Below are positions 35,880 through 46,171 of a stretch of DNA of 64,000 nucleotides, piece by piece. The number at the start of each line of letters is the position of its first letter. Position 1 is the stretch's first letter. Position numbers and translations under genes: made by a program. Under the pieces are notes generated by a model. It saw nothing but the letters and a program-made list of their open reading frames with translations, made no database searches and was not told where the DNA came from. The DNA comes from Oncomelania hupensis (Eukaryota; Mollusca; Gastropoda; Littorinimorpha; Pomatiopsidae): positions 13,257,022 through 13,321,021 of the forward strand of contig CM072513.1 in NCBI GenBank assembly GCA_036898135.1, given 5' to 3'.

Positions 35880-37043
35880 GGAAAAAAATAAATCAAGCTG
35901 ACCTCTCTTACCATTGAGAATGGTGGGCAGTGAATGGACCAAAACAGGTTGGGGAAAGAATCCAAAACAATAATGCATCTTTTATCTGCAATGTTCCCTA
36001 CCTCGCACGTATTTTTGTAGCATGTACAATGTGTTGCTGCTGCAGACAATAACACTACTATATTAATACACTACAGCTCTGTGATCATGCTTTATTGGGT
36101 GCAAAAATTTATCCCTTTAATACATTTTCATTCATTCATATGTTTTACCCGCGCTTTTGCCTTAATTAAGATTATACCGCGGCAAATCGAAGGCAATCGC
36201 TGTATTTTTCGAAGTACAAAGATTTTAATGTTGATCTGTGAAAGTTAGATTGACTGCATCTAGTACCATCAACCTTTTCTTCGGACGCAAGAGGGAGAGA
36301 AGTACATTCACTGAGAAATTCCTTCACAAGTTGCAAGTTGCGTGCAGCCCTGTCATAAATATTTTATTGTGCAAGGGTTGGCCTAGCTTCATTTTCTCTT
36401 CATTCACTAGGCGTAAGCCAGACTTTGAACCTGCCACCATGGTTTTCCAACGGGGAAGAGAAATCTTAAGGGTGTGTATTCTATCTTCACGACAAATGCA
36501 CAGGCGTGCTATGGTAGCAGTATACAGTGAAGTTAGGGTTTGGTATATGAGATCGGTTTACAAATAATAATTTTTATCTTTGAATACAGCAGATCTTTCC
36601 AAAAAAGGTAAAGAGCAAGCGGGACCACCCAGATTTCAAAGATTTATTTGTAATGTAAGAAAAAGTCACTTTTCCCAACCCCCATTATAAATAAGCTAAA
36701 GATAAAATTAAAAACAACAACAACAACAACCTTTTACAAATACTAACTATGCATATCCTCCGAAGAAAACATGGAACTTTGTCCTTTTATTTCACATAAC
36801 ATGATTTAAATATACAAAATGATAAGAGGCTCATAGCCCTGGGGGCTGTATAGCCAAAAACGGGGAGTTTGAGAGGGCGGGAAGATGGGAGGAAGGGGTG
36901 GAGGGGCGATTGGGATACACATAGCATTCGTACCATGAACGACATTGTATAATACTACAGCTACATTTACAATATATTCCGCAACTGGACTGACAAACAC
37001 TAAGAATTACAGATTCGTGTAACGAAGCTAAAGGACAGTCTTT

Positions 37044-37045
<2 letters not shown>
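35880..37045. other. Intron sequence, nothing recognised
   Basis: The 109-codon plus frame at 36238-36567 has no recognisable domain. Short CAA repeats lie at about 36713-36730. Confidence 0.4.
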
Positions 37046-37103
<58 letters not shown>

Positions 37104-37135
37104 ACACCTACACCCACACACACACCCACATACAT
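37046..37135. repeat. (CA)n microsatellite
   Basis: About 50 bp of pure CA followed by imperfect CACACC/CACCCA. The next 280 bp hold nothing recognised. Confidence 0.96.
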
Positions 37136-37413
37136 AAAAACAACCGCTATTTAGGAATGCAAGTATTGAAGATAACACTTTTTTGCTATTTTCTTTAAGG
37201 TCCGCTAAATGAGTCCTAATGAAAAAAAAATGTTAAGAGGCCAATTTGTATTGAAAGGTTGCTAAAAAACAGTGTTTGCTTTGTAGGCTTAAAGCCATTG
37301 TCACTGTGTCCAGGTCTTAAGCTCTAGGTCTTGTCACAGAGCAAGCCTTTAAGCTCTATAACCTTTCAGGCGCATTAAAAGTTTGCAGACCCTGACCTGA
37401 ACACGTCCCTTGT

Positions 37414-38030
37414 TGATTACCAGCTACGTCTGCCCACACCCTCAGTCCCTGCTCTGTCTTCCCAACTGCAGTCCCCCTCAATATCTCTCAGTCCCTGCCC
37501 TGTCTTCCCCAACTGCAACCCCCCTCACTATCCCTCAACACTCTCAGTCCCTGCTGTCTTCCCCAACTGCAGTCCCCCTCGATATCCCTCAACACCCTCA
37601 GTCCCTGCTCTGTCTTCCCAACTGCAGTCCCCCTCACTATCCCTCAGTCCCTGCTCTGTCTTCCCAACTGCAGTTCCCCTCAATATCCCTCAACACCCTC
37701 AGTCCCTGCTCTGTCTTCCCCAACTGCAGTTCCCCTCAATATCCCTCAACACCCTCAGTCCCTGCTCTGTCTTCCCAACTGCAGTCCCCCTCAATATCCC
37801 TCAACACCCTCAGTCCCTGCTCTGTCTTCCCCAACTGCAGTCCCCCTCAATATCCCTCAACACCCTCAGTCCCTGCTCTGTCTTCCCAACTGCAGTCCCC
37901 CTCAATATCCCTCAACACCCTCAGTCCCTGCTCTGTCTTCCCCAACTGCAGTCCCCCTCACTATCCCTCAACACCCTAAGTCCTGCTCTGTCTTCCCAAC
38001 TGCAGTCCTTCTCAATATCCCTCAACATAA
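37414..38030. repeat. 55-56-bp minisatellite, ~11 copies
   Basis: Units contain CAGTCCCTGCTCTGTCTTCC, CAACTGCAGTCCCCCTCAAT, ATCCCTCAACACCCT; length alternates by one C (TTCCCAAC/TTCCCCAAC), and early units are shorter. The 189-codon Ser-Pro-rich frame is an artefact. Confidence 0.95.
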
Positions 38031-38132
38031 ACGCAAGTCAGCTGCTAAAACTCATTTAACAAACACACACACTCACACACACTCTCTCCTTCTCTCCCTC
38101 TCAAACTCTTTATTTATCCCCACCCCATTCTT

Positions 38133-38828
38133 GGTACAGTGATAAATGTCTTAACAGATGGGACTAGCCACAGACAGTGGTACAGTGATAAATGTCTTAA
38201 CAGATGGGACTGGCCACAGACGACGGTACAGTGATAAATGTCTTAACAGATGGGACTGGCCACAGACGACGGTACAGTGATAAATGTCTTAATAGATGGG
38301 ACTGGCCACAGACGACGGTACAGTGACAAAAATGTCTTAACAGATGGGACTGGCCACAGACGACGGTACAGTGATAAATGTCTTAATAGATGGGACTGGC
38401 CACAGACGACGGTACAGTGATAAATGTCTTAACAGATGGGACTGGCCACAGACGACGGTACAGTGATAAATGTCTTAACAGATGGGACTAGCCACAGACT
38501 GTGGTACAGTGATAAATGTCTTAACAGATGGGACTGGCCACAGACGACGGTACAGTGATAAATGTCTTAACAGATGGGACTGGCCACAGACGACGGTACA
38601 GTGATAAATGTCTTAACAGATGGGACTGGCCACAGACGACGGTACAGTGATAAATGTCTTAACAGATGGGACTGGCCACAGACGACGGTACAGTGATAAA
38701 TGTCTTAATAGATAGGACTGACGACAGACGTGTTACAGTGATAAATATGTTAACAGATGGGACTAGCCACAGACAGTGGTACAGTGATAAATGTCTTAAC
38801 AGATGAGACTGGCCACAGACGACGGTAC
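38133..38828. repeat. 46-bp minisatellite, ~15 copies
   Basis: Units contain GGTACAGTGATAAATGTCTT, AACAGATGGGACTGGCCACA, GACGAC. The last units are more divergent (38707-38760). Confidence 0.96.
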
Positions 38829-38840
38829 TGTCTCTCTGTC

Positions 38841-38928
<88 letters not shown>
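38829..38928. repeat. (GTCT)n-(CT)n microsatellite
   Basis: About 13 GTCT units, then about 22 CT units. Confidence 0.96.
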
Positions 38929-38931
<3 letters not shown>

Positions 38932-39099
38932 GTGCCCAATATAATAATGGAACGCAAGATATGGATACTAATATTAAACATGATCATTTATAAAAACATG
39001 CACACTATATTTCATTTTAATTACATCCAGTTTACATTCACATGTGCATACAACACAGTACAGCATCATCTTTGACAATCCTTTTGGCATTAGGCATTA

Positions 39100-39594
39100 G
39101 GGCAGAGTGTATCGACATCGCTGCTTCCAGATAATCAGCGACCTTAGCATAGCGCTAACGGAACAGTAGCGGGCAACGGCCTTGGCTCGTCGATCAGGCA
39201 GGCCCACCAACTTCAGTCCGCTAGCAAACCGTCCGTAGACTAGGCCTAGCGAACCAACTATCAGAACCACAACTTTGCAGCTATAAACAAGATCGCTAAT
39301 CGTCTGGCACAGCGAGAGGTATCTGTTAAATTTGTTATTGTAAGAATCATTTACAAAGTCATCAAAAGGTACACCTATTTCAATAATGGAAGAGGTTTTA
39401 TTAGGATGGTCTATGACACACATATCAGGCCTAGTGTGGGGCAGGTTGGCAAAAACTGCACTACTATCGTGCTGGAAGTGAGAAGGCTTTACAATAGAGT
39501 TTGCCAGGATTTCTGCTCTGGGGTTGGCATCTTTCACAGCCCTGGCCACAATATCTAACACTCTGTTGTGGCGGTTCTGAATAAAGTTCTTCCT
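39100..39594 (-). pseudogene. Retroelement C-terminal domain fragment (endonuclease-like)
   Basis: A 165-codon stretch on the minus strand: NRHNRVLDIVARAVKDAN, then RPDMCVIDHPNKTSSIIEIG, VPFDDFV, KFNRYLSLCQTISDLV and VVVLIVGSLGLVYGRFASGL. The order H-N-x-V, RPD, I-(D/E)-x-(A/G)-V-P, K-x-x-(K/R)-Y-x-x-L, V-x-x-(V/I)-(I/V)-G-(A/S)-L-G is the C-terminal module found in many animal LINE-type ORF2 proteins; the RPD...IEI spacing resembles a PD-(D/E)xK nuclease core, which is an inference. No reverse transcriptase is left: the frame enters a CA microsatellite at 39597. A host gene is unlikely. Confidence 0.6.
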
Positions 39595-39596
39595 TC

Positions 39597-39702
39597 CCAC
39601 ACACACACACCCACACACATACACACCTACACACACACATTCACACACACGTATATATACATACATTCATATATACACATATACATAAACACACACAGAG
39701 GG
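39597..39702. repeat. (CA)n and CAT/ATA-rich microsatellite
   Basis: CACACACACACCCACACACA and CATATACATAAACACACACA blocks on both sides of a short ACGTATATATAC. It ends the retroelement fragment to its left. Confidence 0.93.
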
Positions 39703-40860
39703 ATTGAACAAGGTCACAAAACAATGTGTGGGCCGTCACAAGAAACCTCCTCCACGCCAAGAAGTCGGTGCAACATTGATAACTCTTATCCAAATCAAAC
39801 GTTAGGGTTGGAGTTAGTGTTAATGGGCAAAGAGATCACAAACCGAACAGACTCAAACGACTATGAGGGCACAAAACAACTTGAAAAACAGCCCAAGAAC
39901 CCCTGACAAACGCTGTGACACATTCACTGCCATCAGAAGTCGGGTTCCCACTAAGGTGATGTAGTCAATCACGAGACATGGAGCGCATTACACAAAGTCA
40001 CCAAACAACTGAGCACAACATTACAAATCCATTCTCGCGCCATTGAACAAAGACATTTGAAACATGTATTATTCGTTAATCAAACATGGAATAAAACTGA
40101 TAGAGTGAGAAAACAAATCTGAGTGTTTCAACAACAGTTACAAGTTCACACAACAATCCGTGGATAATCACAGGAAGCTGCATAAATTCATCGCAGCAAC
40201 AACTGCCTCCTTAAAATATCAGGGGCGGAATTGAAGCTAAAGTGATGTTTGGCAATGGCAACATACAAACATCACACACAAAGTTTTACCAATCGTTGGC
40301 CACTTTAAGGCGAAGAAGACAACACACATTAGCAACATTCAACAACCACAAAGGTGATGAAACAATTCACAAGTAACGTTCCAAATTGTATAAATAATTG
40401 CAACATTTATTTTAACTTTATACAGAAAATGTGGAGATTAAGCTACTAGGCAATAATCAAAACAACTCACAACAAAACAAATACAAAGTCGCTACCGTTT
40501 GGACAACACCACAAGAAAACCTCTTCAATGGCAAAATACTCTGGAACGTTTCATTTCCTTCCTAAAACAAAGGTCAGATATGAACAATTGTTGCTTGACA
40601 ATCGACATATTGCTTCCGCCCCTACCATCCGCCAAATAAAACAGTACTCAATCCATAAACCATCGGAATTGCGTGGAGATACACACAAAAACAGATTGTA
40701 TGGGCAAATGAATTAACCCTCCATGAAGTTCCTTCCGCGCAATAATTCACTGCAACAATTACCGTCGTTTTCGATCAGCATGCTGTAAATCTCTGTTCTA
40801 GGACACACTTGCAAATGCTGGTACATGGCAAACTCATCCACCTTGGGGTGGAAGCATGGG

Positions 40861-40866
<6 letters not shown>
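39703..40866. other. Intron sequence, nothing recognised
   Basis: A- and C-rich on the plus strand (many CAACA words), no convincing frame (largest 62 codons at 40528) and no repeat. Confidence 0.4.
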
Positions 40867-40917
<51 letters not shown>

Positions 40918-40920
40918 GAC

Positions 40921-40961
<41 letters not shown>

Positions 40962-41010
40962 GAGAAAGACAGACAGACAGACAGACACAGAGAGAGCAGA
41001 CAGAAAGAGA
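40867..41010. repeat. (GA)n-(GACA)n microsatellite
   Basis: About 40 bp of GA, an interrupted part, then two GACA tracts. Frames on both strands are artefacts. Confidence 0.96.
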
Positions 41011-41317
41011 GACCCACCACACAACTCAAATCTTTTTATAGCCAACAAAAAAAAAAGCCTAATACCTTAAAAGCAGAGTTAATAAAGTAGTTAAACGTCA
41101 TCTTATCTTAACCCTTTGAAAGCACGTTTATTTGCATTTTACACCGACTTTTCTGATCCCCTCAAACTGCTAAACTTGGCATAATGTCCCTTGATCGTGT
41201 TTTCAACATGAATCCTAAAAATCACACAGGAATTTCTAAAACAAACTTTGCGTGCTTTCAAGTGCTTTAAAAAAAAACGGATTCAATAAGTGCCGGTAGC
41301 TTAACTCTCTGAGACAG

Positions 41318-41380
41318 CAAAACAGCTCAGTTGGTGAGCGTTGAGCTTACGTTCCAGAAGTCAAAGGGTTCAGCCCAGTT
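41318..41380 (+). other. tRNA-like sequence (degenerate pseudogene or SINE head)
   Basis: CAGCTCAGTTGGTGAGCGTT (41323-41342) matches a tRNA D-arm with box A, and GGTTCAGCCC (41367-41376) is a box-B-like T-arm at the right spacing. Between them GAGCTTACGTTCCAGAAG could be an anticodon arm. The acceptor ends do not pair, so I do not call a gene; a run of T follows at 41379-41388. Confidence 0.5.
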
Positions 41381-42360
41381 TTTTTTTAAACATTTATTTA
41401 AATTTACACACAAAATTATATTTTTTCAATGAAAACCAAAACATCACTCCCTTACATCACTGCCCTCACACACATCAGACTTCTGTGATACAAAGTTTTA
41501 CAGTTCAAAAATAAGCTTACTATATTGACCTAGGAATACTATTTAAGTGGTTATTTCATCTAAGCAGACCACACGCTACAGTCCAGTTTTTTTCCCCAAG
41601 ATGACAGGAACTGAACTGTGAGTACTAAATCATCTCGCTGCTTCATTGGTGTTATTAGAATATATCATTGTATACCAACACTGAGTAATTTTAAAACCAC
41701 CTTTTAATGTCTTATCATTGCTTTTCCACACTGACCCCCCCCTCCCCCAAATCAAATAGCACGAATTCTTCTTACATAGCGCATTTACCAGCAAAAAGAA
41801 CAGCGCAAGGCGCTGGCTGAAATCAGGATCTCAATCACGCTGCCCGAGTCACCAACTAGCTAATGCCTGCCGTCAAACTTGAAATAACCCAAACCTAACA
41901 TTAAATACTCTGTGTCACAAAAACGTAATTGTGCAGATAGCGCCGTGATCACATTAACAACTCACTACCCATTAAACATTCATATGCTACAACCAAAATC
42001 AAACTAGCAAAAACGACGGCACCACTCCAGCACTTGGAGACGGTTTGGGATAGCTAGGAACTACAGCGCCAATCGATAACTTATTACGTTACACGGCCAT
42101 TCAGAACTTAACAGCGGGAAACGAACACGGGGAACACAAGTCTATCAATATTAAATTATTGTTTCTTGGGCAAAATGAACTTCTTCAACCATAAAGAATG
42201 AATTCAAAACAGACAGAAAGAACGGTGTGCTTTGACAATGGAGCAGGGAAGATGTTTGTACAGCATGTTTGTGCACTGAACCTGTTCCCATTTACCACGG
42301 CTGAACGATTTTGTCCTCCTCCTCTTCTTCTTCATCTGATTTTTTCTTGTTCTTCTCCTG
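41381..42360. other. Intron sequence, nothing recognised
   Basis: No frame above 60 codons and no clear repeat. 41011-41317, before the tRNA-like piece, is equally empty. Confidence 0.4.
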
Positions 42361-42361
42361 C

Positions 42362-42598
42362 TTCTTCCTCGTAGTAGCAGTTTTAAGACGTCTTCCTCGT
42401 AGTAGCAGTTTGAAGACGTCTTCCTCGTAGTAGCAGTTTTAAGACATCTTCCTCGTAGTAGCAGTTTTAAGACGTCTTCCTAGCTCGTAGTAGCAGTTTT
42501 AAGACGTCTTCCTCGTAATAGCAGTTTTAAGACGTCTTACTCGCAGTACATGTATCAGTTTTAAGACGTATTCCTCGTAATAGCAGATTTAAGACGGA
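42362..42598. repeat. 28-bp minisatellite, ~8 copies
   Basis: Units contain CTTCCTCGTAGTAGCAGTTT and TAAGACGT with small indels. A second, 15-16-bp array (AGTGATAACACTGA) follows at 42627-42692. Confidence 0.93.
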
Positions 42599-42692
42599 TT
42601 TGCAAAAAATCAAAACGTATGCGTAACTGATAGTGATAACACTGATATTAATAACACTGAGAGTGATAACACTGAAAGTGATAACACTGAAA

Positions 42693-43206
42693 TTTCCATT
42701 GCTAAATGTATATAGCCTACTTTGATCGGTGAGCCAAGATGTACTGTAAAGACCAGACGGCAGCTTATACATTGATATTATCATCCAAGTCTCTACAATG
42801 CTTTTATCTTCTCTCCACTCACAACTGCTAAACAGTAACCGCAAGGCAAGGAAAAACACCAATAACACATCACATAGACCTGACAAGTAAAAGGTTACTA
42901 ATATATTAATATCTTCATCTATTAAATAGACGAAAATAATAATGCAAATGATAATGAGGTCTTCCCTACATGTATATGCACAGACTAGACTAAGAATAAA
43001 GATGAGTAGCGTAAAATACCATAACACCAGCCACAATTTTCATGGAATTATCTACAACCTGGTTGCCCTATCTCTGAGCAGAACATGTACAGAGTAATGC
43101 GGCAAAGAAAGCGCTGCCTAGCTTCTCTTTGGCCTCAATAAATGTAGCTTAATATAATGTGCCTTTTGTATTAACTTACATAACTCAACGCAATCCATGT
43201 TCACAT
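42693..43206. other. Intron sequence, nothing recognised
   Basis: The 169-codon minus-strand frame at 42527-43036 partly covers the 28-bp and 15-bp repeats; its N-terminal part is hydrophobic but shows no family, so I do not call it a gene. Confidence 0.35.
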
Positions 43207-43207
43207 T

Positions 43208-43210
43208 TGT

Positions 43211-43268
<58 letters not shown>
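43208..43268. repeat. (GAT)n microsatellite
   Basis: About 20 GAT units; makes the poly-Asp frame. Confidence 0.97.
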
Positions 43269-43269
<1 letters not shown>

Positions 43270-43363
43270 GCAAACTTTTAAGGAGCAGAACTCAAAGAAA
43301 AAGTCATCCTCAATGCGCACGAAGAACAACCCTATTTTCAACCATATATCTACACTTTGGTTT

Positions 43364-43432
43364 CTATCCTATCTTATCCTATCCTATCCTATCCTATCCT
43401 ATCCTATTCCGTAACTCGAAGGTCGTTGGGGC
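43364..43432 (-). mobile_element. LINE-A 3' end in reverse orientation
   Basis: (TATCC)n followed by CCGTAACTCGAAGGTCGTTG and GGGC is the complement of the 3' end of LINE-A seen at 50430-50475 (GCCCCAATGACTTTCGAGTT then (GGATA)n). It is joined head-to-head to sense LINE-A reverse transcriptase sequence at about 43433. Confidence 0.75.
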
Positions 43433-44330
43433 GTGGTTACTCTTCCCAAAAAGGGTATCCTTTATCAGTGTGAAAATTACCGCACCATCAGCCTCATCAG
43501 CCATCACAGCAAGGTCTTCCGCCTAGGATTGTGCTCAGTCGTCTGAACGTCAGACTGTGCGCCCAAGGCAGCACGTGGGCTTTTCGGGCGGCTTGAGTTA
43601 GATCTTATATCGACCAGCGCCTTGAGCAGCTATTGAGCTGAAAAAGCGCTATATAAGAATGATAAATAATAATAAAATAACACTCAAAAGGTTGAAATCG
43701 CAAGCTGAACAAATCATGGCTGAAGAACAAGCAGGATTCAGGGCAGGGCGAAATACCACTGAACAGATTTTCAACCTCAGAATAATCTGCAAGGAATACC
43801 TACAGCACCAACAACATCTATAGCATAGACTTCAAAAAAGCGTTTGACCGAGTCTGGCATGCAGCTCTGAGGGCAACCATGAGAGTGTACCACATCCGCC
43901 CTAACATTATTGAAGTCATCAAAAGCCTGTATGACAAGGCTACCAGTTCAGTCCTCCACAACGCCATCGGGAACTGGCTCAGAACAACAATCGGTGTGCG
44001 TCAAAGATGCCTACTCTCTCCAACACTCTTCAACATCTTCCCGGAGCACAGCATGTCAGGTGCCCTTACAGGTCACGAAGGCACAGTCAGCATAGGATGT
44101 ATACCGGTAGAGCAATCTCCAACCTCCGTTTTGCGGATGACACTGATGGATTGGCTGGAGAAGAACAGGAACTTGAAGAGCTGGTATAGAGGCTTGATAC
44201 CACCTCCAGAACCTTTGGAATGGAAATAAATGCAGAGAAGTCCAAGGCCAATCCCTCAACGCATAGCTTCAAATATTTAGGAGCCATTGTATCAGACAAT
44301 GGGTCATGACAGGAAATCCTCTCCAAGATA
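43433..44330 (+). pseudogene. LINE-A reverse transcriptase (broken)
   Basis: Plus-strand remains of a non-LTR retrotransposon ORF2. Seen in order across frames: LPKKG and CENYRTISLISHHSKV (RT block 1), interruption by a SINE (43521-43676), LKRLKSQAEQIMAEEQAGFR and NTTEQIFNLR (block 2), IDFKKAFDRVWHAAL (motif A, both Asp kept), GVRQRCLLSPTLFNIF (motif B, usual RQG changed to RQR), RFADDTDGLAGEEQELEELV (motif C with the catalytic DD), and FKYLGAIVSDN. At least three frameshifts. The element continues after the LINE-B insertion at 45206. Family: RTE/jockey-like by motif style, not settled. Confidence 0.88.
43521..43676 (+). mobile_element. tRNA-SINE, 5'-truncated, inside LINE-A
   Basis: GTGCTCAGTCGTC, TGCGCCCAAGGC, CGGGCGGCTTGAGTTAGATC, GACCAGCGCC and GCGCTATATAAGAATGAT, then AATAATAATAA: the same 3' half as the SINE at 8501-9029. 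It splits the RT between its first and second blocks, so it came after LINE-A. Confidence 0.85.
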
Positions 44331-45205
44331 GATAGATGTATATTTAACTTTTATAGGGTCCAGCGGACTGCCAACAGTCGAATAAGGACCACGGAAAACT
44401 AAGCAAAATCATACTAAACTACTAACATTTAAATACGATAAAAGATGTAAATAAAACCAGCCTTACTAATAACATTTAATCAAGAATATAAACAAGACCA
44501 CATGACCAATATGCGATAAAACAAACCAACATCGTGTAAAAATTGAAACAGGTGTTTACTATTGCAAACTTTAAAAATCTAATTAAAAGGTATCGAGCTA
44601 AAATATCTTTCTCTTTCATCAACCAGATCAGCACATTCAGACATAAAATGGCGGATGGAAAAGGATTTGTCACATTCAAAGCATCACGGTGGTTCTTCTC
44701 CTTTTAAAAGGAAACTATGGGTGACATAAATATGCCCAATATGAAGGCGAGCCAAAACAGTTTCTTCTTTGTGAGTGGACGCAAAGTCAGGCAAACGAGC
44801 AGACGAATCTGGAAGAATTTGAAATAATTTGTTATTGATTTGATTAGACCCTTCGGTCTGCCACAGCCGTTTACAATTTGAGCCAGTCATACAACGGAGT
44901 TCAGAGTATGGAACAAATTGCAAAATCTCTGAAGGGAAATCTAGATGCAGAGCTTCTTTAGCCGCTTTGTCCACTGCAATATTGCCGTGGATGTCCGTGT
45001 GACCAGTTACCCACATAAAAACTATCTTTTTACCCTCAGAAACAAGTTGTGTGTGGAGGTCATAGATCTCTGCCAAAAAAGGGTGCGATATCTTTATCGT
45101 GGAAAGAGCCTGAAGTGCTGACAGTGAATCAGACAGAATTAAAAATGAGGATCTTTGAATTGATGCTGCCCCGAAAAAAATTGAAGTCAATTTGGAAAAA
45201 AAAAC
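44331..45205 (-). mobile_element. LINE-B, 5'-truncated, inside LINE-A
   Basis: Minus-oriented 3' end of an RNase H-bearing non-LTR retrotransposon. Coding part 44476-45190; 3' UTR to about 44345, ending with GTCCGCTGGACCCTATAAAA. This 3' end is shared with element N (7823, 57865) and with the tiny insertion at 51115. Inserted into LINE-A between the EILSKI and SKIRLLRSLV coding segments with loss of about 25 codons of the target. Confidence 0.8.
44476..45190 (-). pseudogene. LINE-B ORF2 C-terminus: RNase H and zinc-knuckle-like end
   Basis: Starts inside RNase H: LILSDSLSALQAL with a catalytic Asp, then MWVTGHTDIHGNIAVDKAAK, the last helix with the final Asp. Next the I/Nimb/jockey-type end: RLHIGHIYVTHSFLLKGEEP, and CFECDKSFSIRHFMSEC, a C-x2-C...H-x4-C arrangement. 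A TGA stop (CGA to TGA in effect) lies between GEEPP and CFEC at about 44687, so the copy is dead. Frame then stays open to 44476. Confidence 0.85.
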
Positions 45206-45534
45206 AGGATCACCAGTCTACGTTCTAAGATAAGGTTGCTGCGCTCCCTTGTTATCTCCATCTTCCTATATATACGTTTGCGAAATATGGACCCTCACAG
45301 CAGACCTAAACGAAGAACACAAAGCATGGAGATGAGATCCTACATAAGACCTCTGGGCATTTCCTATACCCACCAACGACGAAGTACAACAAACCATCAC
45401 ACAGGCCATTGAACAACACGATGACATGCTCACAGAGGTGAAGAAATGAAAACTCCACTGGTATGGCCACATCATCAATGCATTAGGCCATGCTAAGACC
45501 ATCTCAAAGGCACAGTGCAAGGAAGCACAAGAAG
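45206..45534 (+). pseudogene. LINE-A ORF2, connection/thumb part
   Basis: Across frames: SKIRLLRSLVISIFLY, WTLTADLNEEHKAW, RSYIRPLGISYTH, then KLHWYGHIINALGHAKTISK and GTVQGS. This is the post-RT segment that in such LINEs precedes RRGRxKKRWxDNIxEWTG; that following part is found 4.75 kb further on at 50288, beyond LINE-C. Frameshifts and stops present. Confidence 0.85.
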
Positions 45535-46065
45535 GTGTTTGCGCCTCTCATCAGTGACCTGGTTCCTGCCTTCACGTCTGTCAAAGATCATCCACCGCCT
45601 GACGTGATCATCGTTCATTGCGGCATCAATAACTTGAAGAAACAAGACGTCAAATCAGCGAGTCATCAGTTTGTCGAGGCCATCAAGACGATCATTTCCA
45701 GCAGCCCGACATCCAAGATCGTCGTGAGCAAGGTCGCCCCGGTGCTGAACTTCAACCTTAACAGTAAGAAAGAGTTGTTCAACGCGATGTTGATGACCCA
45801 GCTGGCAGACCACAAGAATATCTCATTCGTCAACAACGACAACGTGCCCTTCTTTGCCATGCGCGATGGTGTCCATCCTACGAGGGGAGGCTCCAGTACT
45901 CTAGCGGGGAACATTGGCCGCCAAGTTGAGCGACTGTTGTGGAAGAAACCGCGGAATTCTGCCCGGCGCTTCAACCGGTCTGCAGATCCCTTTCCTGGTT
46001 TTTTTGATTGGAGAGGTAACTTTTTTCCACACAGCCATTTTCCATTACCTGCCTGGCAGCGCTGA
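45535..46065 (+). CDS. LINE-C ORF1 with SGNH/GDSL-esterase-like domain (5'-truncated)
   Basis: Frame open into LINE-C from the left border. PPDVIIVHCGINNLKKQDV corresponds to the block with GxND (here GINN) that follows the second strand of SGNH hydrolases, TSKIVVSKVAPV to the next strand, and MRDGVHPTRGGSSTLAGNI to block V with the catalytic Asp and His (D-G-V-H). Block I with the Ser nucleophile (GDS) lies upstream of the truncation and is missing here. Esterase domains are known from ORF1 of CR1-type LINEs, where they are thought to help RNP-membrane or chaperone functions; here the partner ORF2 has RNase H, which is less usual. No upstream Met belongs to the element. Confidence 0.75.
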   Translation: MFAPLISDLVPAFTSVKDHPPPDVIIVHCGINNLKKQDVKSASHQFVEAIKTIISSSPTSKIVVSKVAPVLNFNLNSKKELFNAMLMTQLADHKNISFVNNDNVPFFAMRDGVHPTRGGSSTLAGNIGRQVERLLWKKPRNSARRFNRSADPFPGFFDWRGNFFPHSHFPLPAWQR

Positions 46066-46171
46066 GGTCTTCAGGACGATTAATTGTGATCAATCATAAC
46101 ATAGTAGTTCCTATATAAAGAGCTGAAAATATATTACTCTTTATTTGATGTTTCGGTTTCATAATCTTTAG

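Noticed and set aside
36238..36567. 109-codon frame as a gene
   Set aside because: No recognisable domain or splice support; length is within chance for 64 kb in six frames.
37410..37979. 189-codon Ser/Pro-rich frame as a secreted mucin-like gene
   Set aside because: 55-56-bp minisatellite with one-base length changes that shift the frame repeatedly.
41318..41380. Functional tRNA gene
   Set aside because: D-arm and T-arm boxes are present, but acceptor stem does not pair and the T-arm is damaged.
42527..43036. 169-codon minus frame as a membrane protein
   Set aside because: Partly minisatellite, no family motif, no splice or promoter evidence.
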